A stretch of 64,000 bases of DNA from Hymenobacter nivis (GCF_006439025.1 NZ_RCYZ01000001.1:248001-312000); one strand, 5' to 3'. Shown: positions 7,953 to 16,938, counted from the stretch's first letter. Notes: generated by a model from the letters alone, not told the origin. Translations and numbers: made by a program.

Positions 7953-9521
7953 ATGAAAAAGATACTCAGCGCGGCGGCCATGCTGGCCCTGTTGCAATTA
8001 GCGAATAGTTGCAAGATCAACGAGGAGTTCCAGGCCGGCCTGACGCCCAACCAGATTGGCGCGGGCAACGCTTCTTCCATCCTGGATGGGGCTTACAACG
8101 CCATGCGCAGCCCGTTCCAAGGAGCTACCCAGATTTTTGCCATGTCGGAGGTAACCACCGATGAGCGCATTATGCCCACCCGGGCGGGCGACTGGGACGA
8201 CAACGGCAAGTGGCGGGCCCTGCACCTGCACAACTGGGACGCCAACCACCCCGAGATCCGCGACGCCTTTGCTAACCTGGGCGGCGTCATCTTCGCGGCC
8301 ACCGACGTGCTGCGCCCCGAGTTCAACGCCAGCACCCAGCAGCAGTCGGAGGCCCGCTTTGTACGCGCCTTTGCCAGCTACTGGACCCTGGACCTCTACG
8401 ACCAGGTACCGTACCGCGACCCGGGCGAGCTAGTGGCCAACAACGCCCGCGTGCGGAAAGGCACGGAGGCCCTCGACTTCATCATCAGCGAGGTAAACGC
8501 CGTGCTGGCCAACCTGCCCGATGCGCCGGTGTACCGCGCCAATAAGGATGCGGCCCGGGTGCTGCTGATGAAGTGCTACCTCAACCGGGGCGTGTACACC
8601 AACCGGTCGGCGCCCACGTTTGCCGCGGCTGATATGAACCAGGTGATTACCCTGGCCGACCAGATCATCAACAGCAACCGCTACAAGTTTGCCTCAAACT
8701 ACTTCGACAACTTCGCCCCCGACAACACCAACATCGGCACCGAGAACATCTTCACGGAGCTGAACATTGGCGGGGTGAGCAGCGGCGCGCAGTACGATTT
8801 ATGGCGCTTTATCTCGCACTACAACATGTCGCCCACCGGCTACAACGGCCCGTGCGCGCTGCCCAGCTTCTACGACACGTTTGGTGCCAGCGACCTGCGC
8901 CGGGGCCAGGTGTACAAGTACACCAACGGCCCGACCAACCGCTTCAACCACCAGAACGTGGGTTTCCTGATCGGCCAGCAGTATGACCTGACCACCACAA
9001 CTGATGTCGCGCTCAAGGACCGCACCGGGGCCCCGCTGGCCTTCACCCGCGAGGTGAACCTGATCGAAACCGGCTCAAACCTGGAGGTAACCGGCATCCG
9101 GCCGATGAAGTACCCTCCCGATTTCACCAACAACCCGGCTGGTACGACGGACAATGACATGGTGCACTTCCGCCTGCCCGACGTGCTGCTGATGAAGGCC
9201 GAAGCCATCCTGCGCGGCGGCACGGGCACCACGGCCGGCACTTACGGCAGCACGCCGCTGGCCTTGGTCAACTCCATCCGTACCAACGCCTCGCGTGGCG
9301 CCGGTGCGCTGGCCAGCCTCGATTTGAACACGCTGTTTGCTGAGCGCGGCCGCGAGCTGTACCTGGAGAACTGGCGCCGCCAGGACATGGTGCGCTTCGG
9401 TAAGTACTTGGGCGCTATCGAGCAGGGCCCCACAACCAGCGACGCCAAGTACCTGATTTTCCCGATTCCGAACCAGCAGTTGGCCGTGAACCCCAACCTG
9501 ACTCAGAACCCTGGGTACTAA
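7953..9521 (+). CDS. susD: SusD/RagB-family outer-membrane glycan-binding lipoprotein
   Basis: A 522-residue surface lipoprotein that caps the SusC channel. The signal peptide MKKILSAAAMLALLQLANSC ends in a lipobox Cys at residue 20. SusD-type features are the N-terminal SSILDGAYNAM helix, LYDQVPYRDP, the TPR-like helices around ALDFIISEVNAVLANLP and AARVLLMKCYLNRG, and the C-terminal ADVLLMKAEA-like segment (RLPDVLLMKAEAIL) followed by ERGRELYLENWRRQDMVRFG. It is co-transcribed with susC and is followed by a strong terminator at 9571-9602, so the pair forms its own unit. Confidence 0.95.
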   Translation: MKKILSAAAMLALLQLANSCKINEEFQAGLTPNQIGAGNASSILDGAYNAMRSPFQGATQIFAMSEVTTDERIMPTRAGDWDDNGKWRALHLHNWDANHPEIRDAFANLGGVIFAATDVLRPEFNASTQQQSEARFVRAFASYWTLDLYDQVPYRDPGELVANNARVRKGTEALDFIISEVNAVLANLPDAPVYRANKDAARVLLMKCYLNRGVYTNRSAPTFAAADMNQVITLADQIINSNRYKFASNYFDNFAPDNTNIGTENIFTELNIGGVSSGAQYDLWRFISHYNMSPTGYNGPCALPSFYDTFGASDLRRGQVYKYTNGPTNRFNHQNVGFLIGQQYDLTTTTDVALKDRTGAPLAFTREVNLIETGSNLEVTGIRPMKYPPDFTNNPAGTTDNDMVHFRLPDVLLMKAEAILRGGTGTTAGTYGSTPLALVNSIRTNASRGAGALASLDLNTLFAERGRELYLENWRRQDMVRFGKYLGAIEQGPTTSDAKYLIFPIPNQQLAVNPNLTQNPGY

Positions 9522-9570
9522 GCTGCTTAGGGGTCCCTGGGGCCCCACGGCGCTTGCTTACTGACAATGC

Positions 9571-9602
9571 AAAGGAGGATAAGCACGCGCTTATCCTCCT
9601 TT
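9571..9602 (+). terminator. Rho-independent terminator after susD
   Basis: A perfect 14-bp inverted repeat, AAAGGAGGATAAGC and its complement, is separated by a 4-base loop and followed by CTTTTA. It lies 50 bases after the susD stop and before the GH65 gene, so it separates the SusCD unit from the hydrolases. Confidence 0.85.
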
Positions 9603-9637
9603 CTTTTAGGCCATTTTTCACCGCTTATCCCTTTCGG

Positions 9638-11710
9638 ATGCTACGCACCCTTCTTACTAAATCGAGCCTGGCTTTTGGCACGCTGGCGCTGCTGTGGTCG
9701 GCGGCCTGGGGCCCCGTGGGGGCCCAAACCGCCGCCCCCGACCCCTGGCGCATCGCTGCCGACAAGGTGGACCCAAACCACTACTACGGCGTCACGGTGG
9801 GCAACGGGCTAATTGGCATCGTGTCGGCGCCGGTGCCGTTCCAGGTGAAGAGCGTGGTGCTGGCCGGCGCCTACGACCAGTACGGGCGCGGCCGGGTGAG
9901 CAACTTCCTCAACAGCTTCAACCTGCTGAACATGTACCTGGAAGTGGACGGCCGCCGCCTGGGGCCCCAGGATGCCACCAACTTCCGCCAGGAGCTGGAC
10001 ATGCAGCGGGCGTCCCTGACGACAACCTTCGACTACGCCGACAAGGCCACGGTGCGCTACACCTACTACGCCCTGCGCCACCTGCCCTTCACGGTGCTAC
10101 TGGATGTGTCCATCACGGCCAAGAAGGACGTGAACCTGACCGCGGCCAGCGTGATGGAGGCCCCCGACGCCCTGCGCGACGTGCAGAACTACTACAACGA
10201 AATCGATAGGCCCCACGCCACGCTCAGCCTGCTCACCTCGTCGGCCAAAAGCCCGACGGGCAAGATTCAGCTGTGCGCCTCCACCAGCTTTTTGTTTGAG
10301 GAGCCGCACGGGCAGGAGCCCCGCATCATCCACGAGATGTGGGACAACAACATGCACCTGATGAAATTTGGCAAGGCCCTAAAGGCCGGCCAAACTTACG
10401 GCTGGGCCATTGCGGGCTCCAGCATCACCTCGGCCCACCACCCCGACCCGCTGAACGAGGCCGAGCGCCTCACCATTTTTGCCCGCCTGGAGGGCCGCCA
10501 GCGCCTGCTCGACTTCCACGCCAAGGCCTGGAAAGACTTGTGGACCAGCGACATTCAGATTACCGGCGACGCGCAGGCCCAGCAGGACGTGCACAGCATG
10601 ATGTACCACCTCTATAGCTTCTCGCGGGCGGGCACCGATTACTCGCCCTCGCCGATGGGCCTTTCGGGCCTGGGCTACAACGGCCACGTGTTCTGGGACA
10701 CCGACGTGTGGATGTTCCCGGCGCTGCTGGTGCTGCACCCCGAAATCGCGAAGTCGCTGCTGGAGTACCGCTTCCAGCGCCTGGAGCCGGCCCGGCGCAA
10801 CGCCTTCGCCCACGGCTACCAAGGGGCCATGTACCCCTGGGAAAGCGCCGACTCGGGCGTGGAGGAAACCCCGGTGTGGGCCCTGAGCGGTCCGTTTGAG
10901 CACCACATTTCGGCCTGCGTGGCGCTGGCCGCCTGGCAGTACTACTGCGTGACGCAGGACAAGGACTGGCTGCGCGAGAAGGGCTGGCCCATCCTCTCGG
11001 CCACGGCCGACTTCTGGGCCAGCCGCGTGGAGCGCAACGGCCCGGGGCACTACGACATCAAGAACGTGGTGGCCTCCGACGAGTGGGCCGAAAACGTGGA
11101 CAACGACGCCTTCACCAACGCCGCCGCCCAGGTGAACCTGCGCAACGCCGCCGCCGCCGCCCAGCTGCTGGGCCTGCGCGCCCACCCCGACTGGCTGCCC
11201 GTGGCCCAGAACATTCCCATCTTGAAAATGGCCGACGGCGTGATTCAGGAGCATGCCACCTACCACGGCGAGGGCATTAAGCAGGGCGACGTGAACCTGC
11301 TGGCCTACCCGCTGAAAACGGTTACCGACCCCGCCCAAATCCGCAAGGACCTGGCCTACTACGAAACCCGCGTGCCCACCGAGGGCACCCCGGCCATGAC
11401 GCAGGGCATCTTTGCGCTGCTCTACTCGCGGCTCGGCAATGCGGACAAGGCCAAGCTGTGGTTCAAAGATGCCTACGAGCCCAACCTGCTGCCGCCCTTC
11501 CGCGTCATCGCCGAAACCAAGGGCGGCACCAACCCCTACTTCGCCACCGGCGCGGGCGGCGTGCTGCAAGCCGTGCTCATGGGCTTCGGCGGGCTCGACA
11601 TCACGCCCACCGGCCTTGTGCAGCGCAAAACCACCCTGCCCACCGGCTGGCAGTCGCTGAAAATCACCGGCGTGGGGCCCCAGCACAAAACCTACTCCAA
11701 CGGCCGCTAG
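9638..11710 (+). CDS. GH65 glycoside hydrolase, kojibiose-hydrolase-like exported alpha-glucosidase
   Basis: 690 residues from ATG 9638, with a signal peptide ending near GPVGAQ. The (alpha/alpha)6 catalytic core carries GH65 landmarks: GYNGHVFWDTDVWMFP, the YRFQRLEPARRNA helix, GAMYPWESADSGVEETP and VASDEWAENVDNDAFTN with the general acid Glu482. A second Glu in RVIAETKGG (Glu626) lies 144 residues later. This matches the acid/base pair I recall for the Flavobacterium kojibiose hydrolase of this family, whereas phosphorylases use phosphate and lack that base. An exported hydrolase fits better than a cytoplasmic phosphorylase. It is followed by a VOC protein and a GH13 enzyme. The exact linkage cleaved (alpha-1,2, alpha-1,1 or other) is inferred. 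Confidence 0.85.
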   Translation: MLRTLLTKSSLAFGTLALLWSAAWGPVGAQTAAPDPWRIAADKVDPNHYYGVTVGNGLIGIVSAPVPFQVKSVVLAGAYDQYGRGRVSNFLNSFNLLNMYLEVDGRRLGPQDATNFRQELDMQRASLTTTFDYADKATVRYTYYALRHLPFTVLLDVSITAKKDVNLTAASVMEAPDALRDVQNYYNEIDRPHATLSLLTSSAKSPTGKIQLCASTSFLFEEPHGQEPRIIHEMWDNNMHLMKFGKALKAGQTYGWAIAGSSITSAHHPDPLNEAERLTIFARLEGRQRLLDFHAKAWKDLWTSDIQITGDAQAQQDVHSMMYHLYSFSRAGTDYSPSPMGLSGLGYNGHVFWDTDVWMFPALLVLHPEIAKSLLEYRFQRLEPARRNAFAHGYQGAMYPWESADSGVEETPVWALSGPFEHHISACVALAAWQYYCVTQDKDWLREKGWPILSATADFWASRVERNGPGHYDIKNVVASDEWAENVDNDAFTNAAAQVNLRNAAAAAQLLGLRAHPDWLPVAQNIPILKMADGVIQEHATYHGEGIKQGDVNLLAYPLKTVTDPAQIRKDLAYYETRVPTEGTPAMTQGIFALLYSRLGNADKAKLWFKDAYEPNLLPPFRVIAETKGGTNPYFATGAGGVLQAVLMGFGGLDITPTGLVQRKTTLPTGWQSLKITGVGPQHKTYSNGR

Positions 11711-11782
11711 CCGCCGCCGCCGGGGGCCCTGTTTTCCGTTAATGAGCAAGTACCCATCGCTCATTTTTCCCTGTCCCGTTCC

Positions 11783-12175
11783 ATGCCCATTGCCCTCAAA
11801 CGCTTCGACCACTTGGTGCTGACCGTGGCCGACCTGCAAAAAACGCGGGATTTTTACACCGCCGTGCTGGGCATGGCGGCGGAAGAATTTCAGCCCGGGC
11901 GCTGGGCCCTCAAGTTTGGCCAGCAGAAGATCAACCTGCACCCGGCCGCCCACGTGCCCGACCCCAACGTGCGCCACGCCACCCCCGGCTCGGCCGACTT
12001 GTGCCTCCTGACCGATACGCCGGTGGCGGAGGTGCTGGCGTGGCTGGCCCACCACCACGTGCCGGTCGTGACGGGCCCCATCCGGCGCAGCGGCGCGCTG
12101 GGGCCCCTGCTGTCGGTGTACGTCTACGACCCCGACGAAAACCTGATTGAAATAGCCCACCAGCTGCCCGCCTAA
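11783..12175 (+). CDS. VOC-superfamily (glyoxalase/dioxygenase fold) protein
   Basis: A 130-residue small cytoplasmic protein with the paired beta-alpha-beta-beta-beta vicinal-oxygen-chelate fold. FDHLVLTVADLQKTRDFYTA opens the first module with a candidate metal His at residue 10, INLHP holds a second His, and VYVYDPDENLIEI closes the second module with a Glu ligand. Such proteins include glyoxalases, fosfomycin-resistance enzymes and ring-cleaving dioxygenases, and this sequence does not decide among them. It stands between two secreted alpha-glucosidase-type genes; a link to their products is not evident. Confidence 0.8.
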   Translation: MPIALKRFDHLVLTVADLQKTRDFYTAVLGMAAEEFQPGRWALKFGQQKINLHPAAHVPDPNVRHATPGSADLCLLTDTPVAEVLAWLAHHHVPVVTGPIRRSGALGPLLSVYVYDPDENLIEIAHQLPA

Positions 12176-12267
12176 GCAAGCCGCTGCCGCAATTTCTTCC
12201 CATTGGCTGAGGCCGCAGCCCCCGCTGCCGGGGGCCCCGGGCTACGTTTCACCCCCCTTATTTTCCC

Positions 12268-14046
12268 ATGCATCCTTCCCGTATTGCGCTGGCCAGCGCG
12301 CTGTTGGCCGGCCTGGCCACCGCCTGCAACCCGAGCCCCAAAACCGAAACCGCGGCCACCGCCGGGGCCCCCACGGCGGCCACCCAGGGGCCCCAGGCCA
12401 CCGACTGGTGGAAGGAAACCGTGGTGTACCAGCTCTACCCGCGCAGCTTCCAGGACAGCAACGGCGACGGCATCGGCGACTTGCCGGGCATCAGCTCGCG
12501 GCTCGATTACCTGAAGAGCATTGGCGTGGGCACGGTGTGGCTCAACCCCATCTACGGCTCGCCCAACGACGATAATGGCTACGACATCAGCGACTACCGC
12601 GGCATTATGAAGGACTTTGGCACGATGGCCGACTTCGACGCCCTGCTCAAAGGGCTGCACGGGCGCGGCATCAAGCTGGTGATGGACCTGGTGGTGAACC
12701 ACAGCTCCGACGAGCACGCCTGGTTTAAGTCGGCCCGGGCCTCGCGCACCAGCCCCTACCGCGACTACTACTACTGGTGGCCCGCCGAAAAAGGCACGCC
12801 CCCGGCCCGCTACAGCACCTTCGACGTGAAGCACGACGCCTGGCAGTACGACGCGCCCACCAAAAGCTACTACCTGCACTACTTCTCCAAAAAGCAGCCC
12901 GATCTGAACTGGAACAACCCCAAGCTGCGCCAGGAAGTGTACCAGATCATGCGCTTCTGGGCCGATAAGGGCATCGACGGTTTCCGCATGGACGCCTTCC
13001 AATTTGTGGCCAAAGACCCCGCATTTCCGCCCATCCCGGGCGTGACGGAGCGCACCTTCACCGACGCCTACAACCACGGGCCCCACCTGCACGACTACCT
13101 CCAGGAAATGAACCGCGAGGTGCTCAGCAAGTACCCGCTGATGACCGTGGCCGAGGGCGCCGGCCGCAACCCCGCCGAGGCCATGCTTTTTGTGGACCCC
13201 GCCCGCAAGGAGCTGAACATGACCTACCACTTCGACGCCGTGGGCGTGGGCAACGGCCCCGAAGGCGTCCGCCTCACCGACCTCAAGCGCGTGTTCACGC
13301 GCTGGGACAGCGCTTTTGCCCAGAAGGGATGGCAGTCGATTTACCTCGGCAGCCACGACCAGCCGCGCATCACCAGCAAGTTCGGCGACGACCGGCCGGC
13401 GTTCCGGGGGCCCTCGGCCAAGCTGCTTAACACGTTCATCCTCACCATGCGCGGCACGCCCTACTGCTACAACGGCGACGAGTTGGGCATGACCAACATC
13501 CGGTTTGGCCGCATGGCCGACTACCGCGACGTGGCCGCCCGCAACGGCTTTGCCCTGGTCAAGAGCCAGGGCGGCGACACGGCGGCCTACCTCCGGTCGT
13601 TGCAAAAGTTCTCGCGCGACAACAGCCGCACGCCCTTCCAGTGGAACGCCACGGCCAACGCCGGCTTCACCACCGGCACGCCCTGGATTAAGGTAAATCC
13701 CAACTACCTCACCGTCAACGAAGCCGCCGAAAACCAGGATTCTAGCTCCGTGCTGAACCACTTCCGCCGGGCCATGGCGCTGCGCAAGGCCCACCCGGTG
13801 CTCGTGCACGGCCAGTACCAGCTGCTCGACGCGGCCAACCCCCGCATCTACGCCTACACCCGCACGCTGGGGCCCGAAAAGGTGCTGGTGGTGCTCAACT
13901 TCTCGGCCGCGCCGCAACGCTGGCTGCTGCCCACCGGCCTGGCCGCCAGCGGCTTGCCCTGGCTCAACAACTACGCCGCGGCGTTTGCTACGGGCCCCAC
14001 GCTGGCGCTTCAGCCCTGGCAAGCCGTGGTGCTGCCCCTGCGCTAG
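12268..14046 (+). CDS. GH13 alpha-glucosidase / oligo-1,6-glucosidase-like lipoprotein
   Basis: 592 residues. The signal peptide ends at LATAC, giving an acylated Cys near residue 19 and a likely envelope location. The TIM barrel shows all GH13 regions: DLVVNHSSDEHAWF, GIDGFRMDAF with nucleophile Asp242, MTVAEGAG with acid Glu296, and LGSHDQPRITSKFGDD with Asp364. DNGYDISDY, and TPFQWNATANAGFTTG with LNHFRRAMALRKAHPVL in the C-terminal half, are typical of the oligo-1,6-glucosidase/alpha-glucosidase group. It would hydrolyse short alpha-glucosides to glucose, in keeping with the GH65 upstream. It is convergent with the LacI gene 155 bases downstream. Confidence 0.92.
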   Translation: MHPSRIALASALLAGLATACNPSPKTETAATAGAPTAATQGPQATDWWKETVVYQLYPRSFQDSNGDGIGDLPGISSRLDYLKSIGVGTVWLNPIYGSPNDDNGYDISDYRGIMKDFGTMADFDALLKGLHGRGIKLVMDLVVNHSSDEHAWFKSARASRTSPYRDYYYWWPAEKGTPPARYSTFDVKHDAWQYDAPTKSYYLHYFSKKQPDLNWNNPKLRQEVYQIMRFWADKGIDGFRMDAFQFVAKDPAFPPIPGVTERTFTDAYNHGPHLHDYLQEMNREVLSKYPLMTVAEGAGRNPAEAMLFVDPARKELNMTYHFDAVGVGNGPEGVRLTDLKRVFTRWDSAFAQKGWQSIYLGSHDQPRITSKFGDDRPAFRGPSAKLLNTFILTMRGTPYCYNGDELGMTNIRFGRMADYRDVAARNGFALVKSQGGDTAAYLRSLQKFSRDNSRTPFQWNATANAGFTTGTPWIKVNPNYLTVNEAAENQDSSSVLNHFRRAMALRKAHPVLVHGQYQLLDAANPRIYAYTRTLGPEKVLVVLNFSAAPQRWLLPTGLAASGLPWLNNYAAAFATGPTLALQPWQAVVLPLR

Positions 14047-14201
14047 GGTGATGGCCAGGCGCGGGCGAAAAGGGCGCCGCGAAGCATTTCTGCCCGCAGC
14101 AGCAACGCTTTTTTTTACAAGTATTCCTTTATCCAAATTCAGAAAACGTTAATTCCCCGAGGCCAACCCGCTGCCTGGGGGCCCCAAACGCTGCCCGCCG
14201 T

Positions 14202-15209
14202 CTACAACGACGACTCGCGCACGACCAGCTGCGTGGCCAGCACCACCTGGCGCGGGGGTACGGGGCCGGTGGCCTGCTCCAGAAACAGCAGCGCGGCCGT
14301 GCGTCCCATCTCAAACGTGGGGTGCATCACCGACGTGAGCATGGGCTCAACCACCGTGGCGTGGTATTCGTCGGTGAAGCCCACCAGGGCCACGTCGGCT
14401 GGAATACGCCGGCCCTGGCGCTTAATCTCCTTCATGGCGGCGAAGGCGGTGGTGTCGTTCACGCCGAAGATGGCATCGGGGGGCTGCGGCAGGGCCAGCA
14501 GCCGCTGGGTGGCGGCGGTGGCGCTGTCGGCGCTCAGGTCGGAAAGCTCGAGCAGCTGCGCGTCGAAGAGCAGGCCCGCGGCGGCCAGGCCCTCGCGGTA
14601 GCCCAGCACCCGCTCCTGGCTAATGTTGAGTGCCGGCGGGCCGGCAATGTGCGCGATGCGCCGCCGCCCCTGCGCCGCGAAGTGCCGGGTGATGCCGCAG
14701 GCCGCCGCTTGGTTGTCGACCACCACGGTGGGCACCTCGGCGGGGCGGCACACGCGGTCGAAGAACACGAGCGGGATGTCGGCGGCCAGCAGGGGGTCGA
14801 AGTGGGCGTAGGTGCTTGTTTCCTGAGACAAACACATGATAATGCCCTCCACGCGCAGCTGGAGCAGGTTGGCTAAGCACTCCTGCTCCTTCTCAAAACT
14901 CTCGTAGCTGCACCGGATAACGATGTAATAGCCCCGCTCAATGGCCACGCTCTCGATGCCGCTGATGATGGAGGCAAAGAAGTGGGTAACCAGCGCCGGC
15001 ACAATGACGCCGATGATGCGGGTGGCGTTTTTGAGCAGGCCTATGGCCAGCGGGTTGGGGCTGTAGTGCAGCTCCCGGGCCAGCTGCTGCGCCCGCTGCG
15101 TGAGCTCGGGGCTAATGTCGGGGTGGTTGCGCAGGGCGCGCGAAACGGTTGATATGGAAACGTTTAGCACCTGGGCCAGCGTCTTTAGCGAAACGGGGCG
15201 CTTGCTCAT
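14202..15209 (-). CDS. LacI/GalR-family transcriptional regulator
   Basis: 335 residues. The N-terminal helix-turn-helix and hinge helix are textbook: VSLKTLAQVLNVSISTVSRA, then NHPDISPELTQRAQQLA, then LHYSPNPLAIGLLKN. The effector domain runs from IIGVIVPALVTHFFASIISG through FFDRVC, RRRIAHIAGPPALNIS, PPDAIFGVNDTTAFAAMKE and PADVALVGFTDEY. It is transcribed away from the L-fucose catabolic genes starting at 15515. The 305-base gap contains a perfect 40-bp palindrome, so it probably controls itself and the fucose genes. The effector would then be L-fucose or a catabolite; that is inference. Confidence 0.93.
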   Translation of the reverse strand: MSKRPVSLKTLAQVLNVSISTVSRALRNHPDISPELTQRAQQLARELHYSPNPLAIGLLKNATRIIGVIVPALVTHFFASIISGIESVAIERGYYIVIRCSYESFEKEQECLANLLQLRVEGIIMCLSQETSTYAHFDPLLAADIPLVFFDRVCRPAEVPTVVVDNQAAACGITRHFAAQGRRRIAHIAGPPALNISQERVLGYREGLAAAGLLFDAQLLELSDLSADSATAATQRLLALPQPPDAIFGVNDTTAFAAMKEIKRQGRRIPADVALVGFTDEYHATVVEPMLTSVMHPTFEMGRTAALLFLEQATGPVPPRQVVLATQLVVRESSL

Positions 15210-15514
15210 AGCTTCGTGCTTTCTGTGGCTTGGTACTTTTTCGAGGTCATGGTTTGATAATAGTACAGGCTGGGCGGCACAAGTAGGCTGGGCACTGGGC
15301 GCCGCGCCGCCGCCCGGCCTCCCCCACGCTGCTACGAAACCGGCGAAGTGGCCAGCGGCGGGTATTTTTTCTTCGCAAACCTTTGCGCAAAGGTTTGCGA
15401 AGAAAAGGGGATAATTAGTTGATAACCGTTGATTTTACCGGCTTAGCTTTGGCTACTACAGCCCTTGGCGGGGCCAATTAAGTTGCCTGTCTTCTTCCTT
15501 CTCCCACCCACCCC
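15210..15514. promoter_or_regulatory. Divergent promoter region between LacI gene and fucose genes
   Basis: The gap carries the start-proximal DNA of two divergent genes. Apart from the 40-bp palindrome (separate entry) it holds an AT-richer segment at about 15410-15450 just after it (ATAATTAGTTGATAACCGTT), a plausible promoter for the rightward operon. The remaining part at 15260-15350 is GC-rich and shows no clear motif. Confidence 0.45.
15367..15406. promoter_or_regulatory. Perfect 40-bp palindrome, candidate LacI-family operator
   Basis: The left half TTTTCTTCGCAAACCTTTGC (15367-15386) is followed without any loop by its exact reverse complement (15387-15406). The centre CTTTGCGCAAAG and the flanking GCAAACC arms resemble LacI-family operators, which are even-length palindromes with a central CG or GC step. 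It lies between divergent genes, so a transcription terminator is an unlikely explanation. It is 158 bases from the LacI start and 109 bases from the aldo/keto reductase start. Confidence 0.75.
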
Positions 15515-16447
15515 ATGCACTACCGCCAAGTTGGCCGCACCGGCCTGCACGTATCGCCCCTGAGCCTGGGGGCCTCGGCCCTGGGGGGGGTATTTGAAGA
15601 CATTGACCCCGCGCAGGGCATTCGCACGGTGCACGAGGCAGTGGCGCAGGGCGTCAATTTCATTGATGTGGCACCGTACTACGGCTTCACCAAGGCCGAG
15701 GCCGTGCTGGGCCAGGCCCTGCGCACCCTGCCCCGGCAGCAGTACCTGCTCTCGACCAAGGTGGGCCGCTACGGCCACAACGGCGTGAAAGCCTGGGACT
15801 ACAGCGCCGCGCGCGTCACCCAGAGCCTGCACGAAAGCCTGGCCCGCCTGCACACCGACTACCTCGACCTGCTGAGCGTGCACGACGTGGAGTTTGCCGA
15901 CCCCGACCAGGTGATTCACGAAACCATCCCGGCCCTGCTGGCGCTGAAGGCGGCGGGCAAGGTGCGCTACGTGGGCATCACGGGCCTGCCGCTGGCCAAG
16001 CTGCACCACATCCTTGACCGGGTGCCGGCCGGCACCCTCGACACGGTGCTTTCCTTCTGCCACTACTGCCTGACCGATGACTCGCTGGCCGACCACGTGG
16101 CCTACTTTGAGGAGCGCGGCGTGGGCATTGTGAACGCCGCCCCGCTGGCCATGGGCCTGCTCTCGGCCCAGGGGCCCCCGGCCTGGCACCCGGCCTCGGC
16201 GGCGCTCCGGCACCATGCCCGGCAGGCGGCGGCATTTTGCGCCAGCCAGGGCTATGCTATTGAGCAACTGGCCATTCAATTTGCAGTGAGCCACCCGGGG
16301 CTGGCCACTACGCTGGTGAGCGCCGCCTGCCCCCGCCTGATGCGGCAAAACATCGAATGGGCACAAACGCCCCCCGACCCCGCCCTGCTGCGCGAGGTGC
16401 GCGCCCTGCTACACCCCGTGCTGGGCGAAACCTGGGACAATTCCTGA
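15515..16447 (+). CDS. Aldo/keto reductase, probable L-fucose (aldose 1-) dehydrogenase
   Basis: 310 residues of a single TIM barrel. AKR marks are MHYRQVGRTGLHVSPLSLG, the Asp-Tyr pair in NFIDVAPYYGFTKAE, a Lys in LLSTKVGRYG, and the SVHDVEF segment in place of the usual LHDPD. It resembles the L-galactose / D-threo-aldose dehydrogenase group, which oxidises aldoses such as L-fucose at C1 with NAD(P)+. As the first gene of a run that continues with mutarotase, FucP and lactonase, it probably produces L-fuconolactone. A tract of eight Gs at about 15583-15590 lies in the N-terminal GG loop. An SDR at 35888-36676 is a second candidate for the same reaction. Confidence 0.85.
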   Translation: MHYRQVGRTGLHVSPLSLGASALGGVFEDIDPAQGIRTVHEAVAQGVNFIDVAPYYGFTKAEAVLGQALRTLPRQQYLLSTKVGRYGHNGVKAWDYSAARVTQSLHESLARLHTDYLDLLSVHDVEFADPDQVIHETIPALLALKAAGKVRYVGITGLPLAKLHHILDRVPAGTLDTVLSFCHYCLTDDSLADHVAYFEERGVGIVNAAPLAMGLLSAQGPPAWHPASAALRHHARQAAAFCASQGYAIEQLAIQFAVSHPGLATTLVSAACPRLMRQNIEWAQTPPDPALLREVRALLHPVLGETWDNS

Positions 16448-16560
16448 GGGGGATTTAAAAACTAAAAAAGAGGGATTGAAAAGGACACAGGCCCTGAATA
16501 AACTTTTAATTCCTCACTTTTAATTTTTAATTCCTACTTCCCCTACCCCCTCCCCACCCA

Positions 16561-16938
16561 ATGGCCCCTGCCGAAGAAGCCCGCCCTGCCCCCTTGTTTA
16601 AGCGCTACTGCAAGACGCTGCGCCTGCAAGCCGATGCCAACCTGCTGGCCGCCTACCGCCGCCTGCACGCGCCCGGCGCGGCTTGGCCCGAAATCGCCCA
16701 GGGCATGCGCGAAGTGGGCATCCTGAACATGGAAATATACCTGGCAGGCAGCCAAGCCTTTATGATCATGGACACCGTGCCCGGTTTCGACCACGACCAG
16801 GCCATGCAGGCGCTGGCCGCCAAGCCCCGCCAGGCCGAGTGGGAGGCCCTGGTGGCCCCCTACCAGCACACCACCCCCGACGCCACGGCCGCCGAAAAAT
16901 GGCAGCTTCTCGAGCGCATCTACCAGCTCGGCGCCTAG
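16561..16938 (+). CDS. L-rhamnose/L-fucose mutarotase (RhaM family)
   Basis: A 125-residue protein of the DUF718/RhaM family, a small ferredoxin-like dimer that interconverts the alpha and beta pyranose anomers of 6-deoxy sugars. Family marks are FKRYCKTLRLQADANLLAAYRRLHA at the N-terminus (active-site Tyr/His positions), WPEIAQGMREVGILNMEIYL and FMIMDTVPGFD. Relatives occur in the Campylobacter jejuni L-fucose cluster (Cj0488). Position between a sugar dehydrogenase and FucP makes L-fucose the likely substrate; rhamnose is the alternative. It starts at an ATG with a short AT-rich leader upstream (16450-16540) that contains repeated TTTTAATT units. Confidence 0.88.
   Translation: MAPAEEARPAPLFKRYCKTLRLQADANLLAAYRRLHAPGAAWPEIAQGMREVGILNMEIYLAGSQAFMIMDTVPGFDHDQAMQALAAKPRQAEWEALVAPYQHTTPDATAAEKWQLLERIYQLGA

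Noticed and set aside
12172-14136. 654-codon open frame on the minus strand opposite the GH13 gene
   Set aside because: It mirrors a clear GH13 coding sequence in the third-position-GC frame; it has no domain and is rich in Gly, Val, His and Arg, as expected for high-GC shadows.
15367-15406. 40-bp palindrome as a transcription terminator
   Set aside because: Both flanking genes are transcribed away from it, and there is no loop; an operator fits better.
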